A stretch of 21,702 nucleotides of DNA from a virus, in the IMG/VR virus record IMGVR_UViG_3300025286_002024, positions 1 to 21,702 of that record. The stretch is one strand, 5' to 3'. Shown here in pieces: positions 1 through 7,766 of the stretch. The translations under genes were made by a program, and so were the position numbers. The number at the start of each line of letters is the position of its first letter. Position 1 is the first letter of the stretch. The notes beneath the pieces were generated by a model that saw only the letters and a program-made list of their open reading frames with translations, searched no databases and had not been told where the DNA came from.

Positions 1-1947
1 AATATATTCATTAAATATTCTAGGATATGAATGACCTCGCGTTAGTTCTGAAATCTCCCTAGAAAATCCACGATTAGAAAAATTAAAATCAGTATTGTAA
101 ATACTTCTTCCAGACTCTTCAGATGTCATTAAGTGTTTTACATCAATAGCCTTATATTTTCTAATCCCTAAATTTGGAGGAGGGATAGCTTGAAAAGCTG
201 ATGCAATAGTATAACTAACTCCACGAATATTAGTAGTGCTATTTGCACATAATTGGCTCTTACAACTTCCATAAGGAGATAGACGATCTGTTTCACACTC
301 TCCTCTGGAGTTGAAACTAAATTCTCCCCTTCGTATATTACTTCTCTGCTCCTTAGGAACATTCAAAGGAATACATTCAACTCCATTAACTCCGTCTTTA
401 CAAGTAGCCTCAACACATTCAGTAATAAGCTCCTCTTCGGGAGGAGATGATAAGCATTTATTTCCCTTAGTTTCTAAACAACCCCATTTAGACCATGAAG
501 GGCAACCCCTATCACTACAAGATGTTTGGCAATCATTTAAAGACTTGGTACAAACTTTTTCCCCTGTTCCAATAATCTTTCCTTTAGAATTCCTACAAAC
601 TCTAACTCCATCCTCATCATCACAATAGCATTGAGTACAATTGCATACCTGACTCTGAACATTAGAGCCTGTCGCTGAATTAAATCCTGTACACGGTTGA
701 TTATTTGCACAATCACATTCGTACGTTTTAGTAGGAATTCCGATAGGACTACATCTTTCATTCGTACAAGAACTTTCACATTCCTGAGGAGACGTAAAAG
801 GAAATTCCGACTTCTCCACAGGGTTACTATTTAAATCAAAACACCTTTCCCCTATAACTCCAGGGATCTTATAACACAAACACTCCTCACAAAATCGTGT
901 AATATAATTCCCCACATACCCTACACCACAGGATCTACGGTTAGCTTCAATACATCTGTATCTTCTAGAAGGTGCCCTAGCAGCAGAAGGACCCGTCCAC
1001 TGTCCTCCTCCAAAAGGAGGATCCTCTGGGCAGTCTTGATCCTTACACATTTCAACCCCCAGACTAACACACAGATCATTCGTAAAGATACATCCTTGAC
1101 CGCCTGCTGCAATTTCTTCCGCACTACATTTTTGACACTCTCTATCAATTTTAACAAATAAACCACCTAACAACCCAGGCTCATGACTTCCAATACCGGG
1201 TGTACTTCCCGCACAAAGGCTCCTACTCTTCTCAATACATTTCCATCTTTCAACAGGAGGACATTTTTTGCCCGCACACCCCGCTTTACACTTATTTTTT
1301 GGCTTACAAATGTAAGTTGAAGCACCTCCGCAAATATTAACACCTCCAGGAACTGAACAACTCCACTTATTTTTACCTTCTGGACTTTGAACAACGGTAC
1401 ACTTACAAGGAGTACATTCACATTCCTCATTCAGAGGAATAAAGAAACTACAATTAGGAGGCTGAGTCTGTTTACAATACCAAGCATCAGGTCTAGGGCC
1501 TGGTCCTCCTGTGGTGGGGCCTGTGGGGGTCGTTGGACTTCCTCCAGGCGTAGTAACTCCCGGTCTACCAGTAGGAGGAGGACGTTCTCTATCCCGAGTT
1601 TCAGTTATTTCTTCGTATTGACATACATCGCTAAGACACGGGGTTTGGATCATGCAAATCTCTTTGGTTGCATGAGGAGCATTACCTGTTAGGTCTTTTA
1701 CACAGTCTCTTATTACGATCTCAGGAGTTAATGTTTTATGTCTCGGAATATCTGCACACGGCAGTTTTTTGATATCTTCGCAGCGCCACGTTGGATCTGG
1801 CCCGCCGATGATGCCGCCACCGGTTCCCGAGCCGCCTCCCCCCGTATTTGTAGGAATTACTCTACTAGAAACAAAAAAGCCAGGGGGAAATCCTGCGGGT
1901 TTAAATCCAGTTGCAATTTCCCCACATCCAAATCTATTGGAAGGCAT
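1..1947 (-). CDS. Modular cysteine-rich virion-associated protein (3' end beyond window)
   Basis: One frame stays open for 649 codons from the ATG at 1947 to the window edge, so the C-terminus is missing. The protein has 56 cysteines (about 8.6%) at residues 8-567. There is no signal peptide; the start is MPSNRFGCGE. A Gly-rich linker covers residues 36-50 and a Pro/Thr/Gly linker residues 123-153. Seven modules start at residues 54, 156, 195, 235, 330, 409 and 488, each with an aromatic residue two before a cysteine, followed by C-x7-C (C-x8-C in the third). Six of the seven end C-x4-C. Residues 568-649 contain no cysteine. The start lies 6 bases after the stop of the 718-residue fibre gene and has no clear Shine-Dalgarno, so translation may be coupled. 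Location after two fibre genes suggests a tail-tip, adhesin or accessory fibre protein; that role is inference. I do not recognise the family. Smaller frames overlapping it on both strands look like shadows. Confidence 0.85.
   Translation of the reverse strand, partial: MPSNRFGCGEIATGFKPAGFPPGFFVSSRVIPTNTGGGGSGTGGGIIGGPDPTWRCEDIKKLPCADIPRHKTLTPEIVIRDCVKDLTGNAPHATKEICMIQTPCLSDVCQYEEITETRDRERPPPTGRPGVTTPGGSPTTPTGPTTGGPGPRPDAWYCKQTQPPNCSFFIPLNEECECTPCKCTVVQSPEGKNKWSCSVPGGVNICGGASTYICKPKNKCKAGCAGKKCPPVERWKCIEKSRSLCAGSTPGIGSHEPGLLGGLFVKIDRECQKCSAEEIAAGGQGCIFTNDLCVSLGVEMCKDQDCPEDPPFGGGQWTGPSAARAPSRRYRCIEANRRSCGVGYVGNYITRFCEECLCYKIPGVIGERCFDLNSNPVEKSEFPFTSPQECESSCTNERCSPIGIPTKTYECDCANNQPCTGFNSATGSNVQSQVCNCTQCYCDDEDGVRVCRNSKGKIIGTGEKVCTKSLNDCQTSCSDRGCPSWSKWGCLETKGNKCLSSPPEEELITECVEATCKDGVNGVECIPLNVPKEQRSNIRRGEFSFNSRGECETDRLSPYGSCKSQLCANSTTNIRGVSYTIASAFQAIPPPNLGIRKYKAIDVKHLMTSEESGRSIYNTDFNFSNRGFSREISELTRGHSYPRIFNEYI
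247..1788 (-). repeat. Seven tandem cysteine-rich protein modules ([W/Y]-x-C-x7-C ... C-x4-C)
   Basis: These are protein-level repeats inside the cysteine-rich gene. Modules span residues 54-109, 156-183, 195-229, 235-306, 330-399, 409-482 and 488-567. Opening cysteine pairs are C56/C64, C158/C166, C197/C206 (spacing 8), C237/C245, C332/C340, C411/C419 and C490/C498, with W54, W156, W195, W235, Y330, Y409 and W488 two residues before the first. Closing C-x4-C pairs are C104/C109, C224/C229, C301/C306, C394/C399, C477/C482 and C562/C567. Module 2 lacks the closing pair. The DNA is not repetitive, so the modules are old and diverged. Confidence 0.8.
1489..1581 (-). other. Pro/Thr/Gly-rich linker segment in the cysteine-rich protein
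   Basis: Residues 123-153 of the cysteine-rich protein are almost entirely Pro, Gly, Thr, Ser and Arg, with motifs such as PTTPTGPTTGGPGP. They separate module 1 from module 2. The DNA is locally GC-rich (about 65% in 1501-1560 by hand count), explained by the glycine and proline codons. A shorter Gly-rich linker lies at residues 36-50 (about 1798-1842). Both probably act as flexible hinges. Confidence 0.75.
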
Positions 1948-1953
1948 TATAGT

Positions 1954-4110
1954 TTAACCAAAGGATGCAGAATAGTTATCAAGATAAGTATATCCTTCAA
2001 ACTTTAATTCTGTATGTTGATGATGAGTAGGCCAATTCATAGTATTGCCCCCGCCACCCGGACCCTTCCAGTGGGTCATATGAGTTTCAAAAACTAATGA
2101 ATCGTCTGTTGCGTCATAATCTACAGGCATCATGACCACAGGCTCTCCACCATGCTCTAAATTACCGAAGTATGAACCAGCAACCCACATAACACTGTGA
2201 CGCAAAAGTAAACGTGCATATCGCTTTTCACTTGGGGCCTTTGCCCATATTTTTGGTATGTGAGATGCGGCAGGTTGCAGGTTGACTGTCGTAGGTTTAG
2301 TGGGGTTACTTCCCTGAAAACCCCAATTCCAAAAAGAGGATACTCTAATATGGATATATTTTACTAAAGGCCGATGTGCCGTGGGTATCATATGTTGAAC
2401 TTCGTGTTGAACCTTACTCGCCGGATCCCCGCCAAAAGCATTAACATGATCGCCTCTTGAAGCACGGACTATACTATTTCTGGAGCCTGGCGCTGCCGAT
2501 TGACCCCATACATTATTTATGGACGTTCCGTGGCTTGGCTCCCAAAACACGGTTTTCTCGATTGGAACTGTTGCACTTTTAATTTTTTCTAATTCTATGA
2601 GTCTGGCATCTACACTTTCATATTGCATATTAAGTTCATGCTCTAGCTCATACCTACCTACAGCCCTATTAGCTAGGGATAAAGAAGGCATAGCCGCTGC
2701 AATACCTGCTCTCTCATTATAAGTAAGCTCTGCTGTCCTAAACAAAGGTCTAATATCTACTATATCATCATCAGTAAGAACACTAGTTCCTTGAACATTA
2801 ACTCCAGGATTTTCATTAACTTTAACATATGCCACAGGAAATATAGTTTGTCCAGTAAGGAACCAACTATCTTCTTGTAATTGTTCGGATAATAAGGGAG
2901 CAATATTTAACAAATCTTCAGGGGACGGGAAAGATCCATGAATTGCTTGATTAGGTTGGTTAACCCCAACTTTAAAACCACTATCAGTATTACTTTGATC
3001 TGCTACACTAGCTACCATTTTTGAAATGCCATTTACGTCTATTACTGGTTCTGCTCCTAAAGACGGAGTAGGAGAAACACCAATCCCTGCTCCACGTAAG
3101 ACACCTAATATAGGCTCTCTAATTTTTGTTCTACTTGCACCAGTAGTGCCTCCTGTATATTTCCCAATGGTTACTGCACTAGTATCAATAGGTTTTGAAT
3201 AAATAAACACTAAATCAATTCTCGATGTAGCCCCTGCTACACCAGGAAAATCTATACTAGCATCAAAATCAGGAATTGCAATTTCTAATCCATTAGGAAC
3301 ATCTACTATAGAAGTCCTGGCTGTGCCTCTCCAATACTTGATTAAAGCATTTTCTAAAACAGGTAAAAACAGCAACCTGTTAGGATCTCCATTAGCTTGC
3401 GTTGGTGTTAGAAAGAGCGAGGCTCCAGTGGTTCCGCTATTGAAGTTCGGTGCTGCTCGCATTACTTGGAATAAACTTAAATGCTCAGATATAGGTAAAG
3501 CATCACCAAAGTAGCTATGGACGCCGGTTCCCTTTCCCGAGGGTCCCAAGAGGGCTTCCGTACTCGGTAAAGGTCTAGGTGTTCTTGGAAATAGAGGATC
3601 TTCATCCATAGGATCAACTACTTCATTAGGATTTCTTGCTATTTGACCAAATACTCTTTCAGACAATCCATTTAAATTTAAAGCAGCAGCGCCTGCCGCT
3701 GATTGAGCCCTAGCAAGTAGATTATCTAAAAAAGAATTGGATGTCCAAGCATAATTAGTATGATTACCTAAAATCTCAGAACTAGACTTTCTAACAAAAC
3801 TATCCAAGCGATCAATATCATGGGCGTTATTAATTCTCGCCGTGTAACGTCCTCCTTTTACTCTAACTTTATTATCAGATCCATTAACCCAAGGCTTCAA
3901 CTCAGTAATATCCTGCCGAGAGACATCTAAAGTCCCAGAAACTATAGCTGTGTTCAATCTGTCGTTTACATATCTAACATTTTCTTGAAGTTGCTTTAAA
4001 GGAATATTATCTACTTCCCAATAATAAGGATCATTAGCCTTGAAATATCGAATGGGGTCCGTAAATTTTCTACCTGTCGTAGCCCCACCTATTTTTAGTT
4101 TAATTGTCAT
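1954..4110 (-). CDS. Tail fibre / baseplate-attached structural protein, 718 residues
   Basis: A phage fibre-type protein. Residues 22-48 carry the motif F-x5-Y-x-WE-x-DN-x-P-x3-L-x-E, shared with the beta-helix protein encoded just upstream, so this is probably the baseplate-docking end. The middle is rich in Gly, Ser and Thr. A segment after the centre (LTDDDIVDIRPLFRTAELTY followed by NERAGIAAA) looks like a conserved block of phage fibre proteins, from memory rather than a search. A likely helical segment follows (RYELEHELNMQYESVDARLI). The C-terminus is aromatic and His-rich: W-x-GP-GGGG, then HHQH at residues 696-699, ending YSASFG. The ATG at 4110 lies 8 bases after the upstream stop; its ribosome site is weak (GAAGTGAG, distant). 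Structural role is well supported by context; precise function is not known. Confidence 0.75.
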   Translation of the reverse strand: MTIKLKIGGATTGRKFTDPIRYFKANDPYYWEVDNIPLKQLQENVRYVNDRLNTAIVSGTLDVSRQDITELKPWVNGSDNKVRVKGGRYTARINNAHDIDRLDSFVRKSSSEILGNHTNYAWTSNSFLDNLLARAQSAAGAAALNLNGLSERVFGQIARNPNEVVDPMDEDPLFPRTPRPLPSTEALLGPSGKGTGVHSYFGDALPISEHLSLFQVMRAAPNFNSGTTGASLFLTPTQANGDPNRLLFLPVLENALIKYWRGTARTSIVDVPNGLEIAIPDFDASIDFPGVAGATSRIDLVFIYSKPIDTSAVTIGKYTGGTTGASRTKIREPILGVLRGAGIGVSPTPSLGAEPVIDVNGISKMVASVADQSNTDSGFKVGVNQPNQAIHGSFPSPEDLLNIAPLLSEQLQEDSWFLTGQTIFPVAYVKVNENPGVNVQGTSVLTDDDIVDIRPLFRTAELTYNERAGIAAAMPSLSLANRAVGRYELEHELNMQYESVDARLIELEKIKSATVPIEKTVFWEPSHGTSINNVWGQSAAPGSRNSIVRASRGDHVNAFGGDPASKVQHEVQHMIPTAHRPLVKYIHIRVSSFWNWGFQGSNPTKPTTVNLQPAASHIPKIWAKAPSEKRYARLLLRHSVMWVAGSYFGNLEHGGEPVVMMPVDYDATDDSLVFETHMTHWKGPGGGGNTMNWPTHHQHTELKFEGYTYLDNYSASFG
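3967..4047 (-). other. Shared N-terminal docking motif, copy in the 718-residue fibre protein
   Basis: Residues 22-48 include NDPYYWEVDNIPLKQLQENV. They align without gaps to residues 28-54 of the 1214-residue protein, with identities at F, Y, W, E, D, N, P, L and E. A motif kept at the N-terminus of two otherwise unlike fibre proteins most simply means a common attachment site on the baseplate. That function is inference. Confidence 0.6.
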
Positions 4111-4118
4111 AATATTAT

Positions 4119-7100
4119 TTACTCACTTCGCTCAATATCAAATATATCAGGAGATGTGTATCCTCTACCGTATGCTTTTTGATCCACTAGTGACGCAGCC
4201 TCAGAATTTAACCCCGTTCTAGAAACATATATTTTACATATTTTAGCTCTATTAGATGTCCCCATAGCACCGTTTTTGGCATTTGCAAATATATGAGCAG
4301 CAGACTCATCTAGTATAATTCTATTATAAGTTGTAGGATCTACCATTTCCTTATTGTAGAAAAATCCAGATAAAGCACTTGTTAAAGAGTGTGTAGTCAC
4401 AGAGTGAGGATTTCGTATAGCATGTCCATAAACCGCACTTACAGCATCCACACCAGCAGATACATCTCCAGACAGATTATATCCTTGAGCGTATAATTGT
4501 CTAGCAAACCCATCGTCTTGTGTTACTTGTCCGGTAACTAAATTAATACCACTAAAAAAGTTAGCTAAGGGATCTACAGATACATACAGCCTGAATGGAC
4601 CTCTATTTTGTAACGAAGTACCTGTAGTTCCATACGACCTATAAGCTAGAGGAGTTGAAAGCTGCGTAGGTATAAACCCATTTCCTCCATGATGATTAAC
4701 AGAAGAAAATTGAGCAATAGGCCAAATACCTGTTTGGCCTTGTCCATAAAAATCCAAAATAGACAAAGAACTTGTATCAGGAGTACTTGATGGAGCACCA
4801 TACACTGCTGACGTTGTTCCTTGAAGAACTGTATGTTGAGCAACGGTACCTGAATAAGTTGCAGATGGACCATTATATCCTGCTGATCTTGGATCTAACC
4901 CACTTACAGAACAGAAAGCAGCATTTAATCTAGAATTATCAGCAATATTCCAAATAAACAACTGATTACATAAAGTAGCAATAGCCCCTTTTTCCGCACC
5001 ACTAACATCATAAATTAAACCAGAAGCATTCCACCACCCAGCAGGGAAATTAACATTTAGAACATTAACCTGACTACCTCCTAAAGCTCTTAAGCAATTA
5101 CCTCCTGCTGTGGAGGATACATTCAGAGGATCTGTCTCAAACGGTTTAGATTCTAAATAATAATTACGGTTCGCCGCCCTAGTTGCAGGGTTAGCCGTAG
5201 CCTCATTAGCAATAGTATTAAAAGTATAATCCGTTCTTTCATTTATAATAGCTGCTGTTGGTTTAGTCTCAGCTTGAGGCATGTTGTCGTAATAAGTTTC
5301 TCCAACTGGATTTGGATAAAATTGCATCGACCCTCCACTCACAAAAGAAGAAATATCGAACCCACCAACGCCAGTATCATAATCAGCAGCAGAGGCATTT
5401 GCAGTAGTCCAATAAGCATGGTAGTCTCCTAAATCTTTCATATTAATAGTAGAGTTATTCTTTGCTACTAAACAACTATTAACGCTATGAAGCTCAACAG
5501 AGGTATGGTTACTTGAATCATCCAAATCCCAACCACTAACATCCAACCCCCCAGTCTCATACGTTTTTGGAGGATTAAAATTAAGAACTGAATTATTTTC
5601 AGCGAGGGCATCAACTGCAAAGTTAAACATTACAGTAGGACCATTGCATTCGAGTTCGGAATTATTTCCTACATACACGCCTGCTGATTTACTATGAGCC
5701 TTGTACCCTAATGAATTTGTGAAGCCCTCTATAGATCCATAAATTACCGATGCACCATTTTTAGATCCTTGTAATAATGCCTTAGAATTATTTGTGATAG
5801 ATAAACATTCTCCTAGATAAGAACGAGTAGGGGTGACGAGGCTAGCTTGTATACCTTCTGCATTAGCAAACGATTTAACAATAGGGTGAACGAAAGTAGC
5901 TTTAGAATTATTAGTAACTTCAACAGGAGATAATAACTTTGATCCTTTGGGAACGATACTACTTAGAGTAGTACCATGATGATCCTTAAACCTCATCTGA
6001 CCGTAATGTGAGCCCATGGAAGAAGTTAAGGTTGGGACAAAAGTTGATCCTTGGTCTAGAACTAAATGCCTACCATTGCCTGAGAAATCAAACTGATACT
6101 CATTATTGTTTGGAGAGCCTATATTTGTTATTCTTTGTAAATTCTTATTATATTGAATAGTAGAATTTACAGCCTGTAGCCCTTCGTGTTGATTACCTTT
6201 AAACACACATTCATTTAAAACAGCCTTACTGTTCTCTAGTAACATTCCTCTTTTGTTAGAATAAACTTTCAATCTACCATCTAAATCAATTGTAGAATTT
6301 CTTGAAAGTATCCCATACTCATTACTAAGTTCTACATTATAAATGGTCCCACTAAAATAATTAGTATTAGTTCCAGCCCATCCCCCACGCAAAACAGAGT
6401 TATCTAAAATTATCCCATTAGAGTTCCTGGAAAAGTTTATTAAAAATTCAGAAGGAAATACTTCATTCTCAAAAGCACCTGAAGTAGTCTTATCAGACCC
6501 TTCTCGACCATATATGGAACTTGCATTATTAAATACAATTTCTGAATTTAACGCTTTAATCCCTGCACCATCATCTAATAATGTATGTCCTGCTCCACTA
6601 ACCTCGCTCCATTCTCTGGTTTTCCTATACCCATCCTCATCTATGCCATAATTTCTATATGCCGCTATACCTCTATTAATACGAACCTTGGAATTATTAA
6701 AATTAAACCCTACTTTATTATTAATAGAAGCACAATTCTCAATCCAAATATCATTAGAATCAAAAACCTGAACTCCGTCTATATCATGATCACTTGAATT
6801 AATAAAGAAATTACGAATATATATTGGTCCATTACAATTATGAACCCTAAGTTTTGTTACGTGATTACCATACAGCATTCCTTGAACTTTAGTAGCTGCG
6901 GTTTTGGTAATGCCACTAGTCATTAATAATTCACGAAAGGTGGAATCTTTAGCACTTACATCATAAGTTAATATGTGATGAGGAGTACCCCTAGAAGCAG
7001 CCCCCTCTTCAAAAATAGTTAAAGTATATTTATTATCGGCTGCTGGAACTCCGTTTATACCTACGGATAATCGAGATTGATCATTCCCTGCATACACCCC

Positions 7101-7763
7101 GGAAGCAAAAGGTTGGAAAACACTATTAATAACTGTATCATCATATAAACGACGATCATCAACTGAACTCATTACTAAAGAATCAATATGTACTGCTTTA
7201 GCCTCTGTCCAAATAGAGCTAATATCAAGACTACTAACAGAGTTAATCATTTTATATTGAACTAATGCAGCGTCTGAATCCGATAAATCATCTATCTTGG
7301 TAGTGCCCGAAGGATCCGAAGGGCCTCCTGACATTGCATACGCCTTCACAAAGTTTCTATTAATTATCTCTAAAGAACCTCCATACCCTATATTAATATT
7401 CTTGAGATTTAATTCTTCTAAACTACCATAATTTGCAATTTCCATTAATATTGGAAATCTAATATCCGAAGGTAAAGCTTCAACGGCTGCACTAACCGAT
7501 GTAAAAATGTTAGAATTTGCCGTTAGAGTCGCAGCCGTAGCATCAGCAGAAACCGTGAACACCATCCCAGGTACAGTTGAAGTATGGAATCCAGCATGTT
7601 CCCAATTCATATAAGTTCTTTCTTCTAGATCATGAATAGGTTCATTATCTTGCTCCCAGTTATAGAAAGAACTAGGATCAAATTTAGTTACAGGAGTTGT
7701 CCAACTATTAAATAAAGAAGCGGACCCGCTAGCAGTATAAATATCGTAAGGTTGAAAAGGCAT
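4119..7763 (-). CDS. Right-handed beta-helix tail spike/fibre protein, 1214 residues
   Basis: A probable host-contacting tail spike or fibre. Residues 28-54 carry the shared docking motif (YNWEQDNEPIHDLEE). Residues about 100-950 look like a right-handed parallel beta-helix: short strands alternate with Asn/Ser turns, and a phrase of the type G-hydrophobic-x3-N-[N]-S-x-hydrophobic recurs about a dozen times, for example FNFNNSKVRI, GIILDNSVLRG, GMLLENSKAVL, LSITNNSKALL, VYVGNNSELEC and LVAKNNSTINM. This is the pattern of pectate-lyase-like and phage tailspike folds. No catalytic residues can be assigned, so depolymerase activity is only possible. Residues about 1000-1214 are a separate C-terminal region ending FDIERSE, perhaps for trimerisation or tip contact. 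The start at 7763 lies 3 bases after the upstream stop; a Shine-Dalgarno is not evident. Confidence 0.8.
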   Translation of the reverse strand: MPFQPYDIYTASGSASLFNSWTTPVTKFDPSSFYNWEQDNEPIHDLEERTYMNWEHAGFHTSTVPGMVFTVSADATAATLTANSNIFTSVSAAVEALPSDIRFPILMEIANYGSLEELNLKNINIGYGGSLEIINRNFVKAYAMSGGPSDPSGTTKIDDLSDSDAALVQYKMINSVSSLDISSIWTEAKAVHIDSLVMSSVDDRRLYDDTVINSVFQPFASGVYAGNDQSRLSVGINGVPAADNKYTLTIFEEGAASRGTPHHILTYDVSAKDSTFRELLMTSGITKTAATKVQGMLYGNHVTKLRVHNCNGPIYIRNFFINSSDHDIDGVQVFDSNDIWIENCASINNKVGFNFNNSKVRINRGIAAYRNYGIDEDGYRKTREWSEVSGAGHTLLDDGAGIKALNSEIVFNNASSIYGREGSDKTTSGAFENEVFPSEFLINFSRNSNGIILDNSVLRGGWAGTNTNYFSGTIYNVELSNEYGILSRNSTIDLDGRLKVYSNKRGMLLENSKAVLNECVFKGNQHEGLQAVNSTIQYNKNLQRITNIGSPNNNEYQFDFSGNGRHLVLDQGSTFVPTLTSSMGSHYGQMRFKDHHGTTLSSIVPKGSKLLSPVEVTNNSKATFVHPIVKSFANAEGIQASLVTPTRSYLGECLSITNNSKALLQGSKNGASVIYGSIEGFTNSLGYKAHSKSAGVYVGNNSELECNGPTVMFNFAVDALAENNSVLNFNPPKTYETGGLDVSGWDLDDSSNHTSVELHSVNSCLVAKNNSTINMKDLGDYHAYWTTANASAADYDTGVGGFDISSFVSGGSMQFYPNPVGETYYDNMPQAETKPTAAIINERTDYTFNTIANEATANPATRAANRNYYLESKPFETDPLNVSSTAGGNCLRALGGSQVNVLNVNFPAGWWNASGLIYDVSGAEKGAIATLCNQLFIWNIADNSRLNAAFCSVSGLDPRSAGYNGPSATYSGTVAQHTVLQGTTSAVYGAPSSTPDTSSLSILDFYGQGQTGIWPIAQFSSVNHHGGNGFIPTQLSTPLAYRSYGTTGTSLQNRGPFRLYVSVDPLANFFSGINLVTGQVTQDDGFARQLYAQGYNLSGDVSAGVDAVSAVYGHAIRNPHSVTTHSLTSALSGFFYNKEMVDPTTYNRIILDESAAHIFANAKNGAMGTSNRAKICKIYVSRTGLNSEAASLVDQKAYGRGYTSPDIFDIERSE
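4914..6866 (-). repeat. Asn/Ser-ladder rungs of the beta-helix
   Basis: Residues about 300-950 of the 1214-residue protein contain recurring NNS/NS turns at about residues 356-358, 406-407, 455-456, 489-490, 511-512, 533-534, 618-620, 658-660, 700-702, 723-725, 769-771 and 943-944, each between short hydrophobic strands. Spacing is irregular (about 20-50 residues or more), as in natural beta-helices with loop insertions. Confidence 0.65.
7602..7682 (-). other. Shared N-terminal docking motif, copy in the beta-helix protein
   Basis: Residues 28-54 include FYNWEQDNEPIHDLEERTYM. They match residues 22-48 of the 718-residue fibre protein without gaps, at the positions Y-x-WE-x-DN-x-P-x3-L-x-E. 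The most likely role is attachment to the same baseplate partner. Confidence 0.6.
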
Positions 7764-7766
7764 ATC

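Noticed and set aside
478-504. Thrombospondin type 1-like phrase CPSWSKWGC
   Set aside because: The later TSP1 cysteines and Arg ladder are missing, and the W-x-C is explained by the module opening pattern.
766-843. Kunitz-like ending (PFTSPQECESSC) in module 5 of the cysteine-rich protein
   Set aside because: Only the final F-x-S-x2-EC-x3-C resembles Kunitz domains; the earlier cysteine spacing and core residues do not fit.
1489-1842. GC-rich patches in the cysteine-rich gene as foreign DNA
   Set aside because: The G+C rise coincides with Gly- and Pro-rich linkers, whose codons are GC-rich by necessity, so transfer is not needed to explain it.
311-1957. Several short open frames on both strands across 168-2007
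   Set aside because: They overlap the continuous 649-codon minus-strand frame, lack convincing ribosome sites and have low-complexity translations typical of antisense or out-of-frame shadows.
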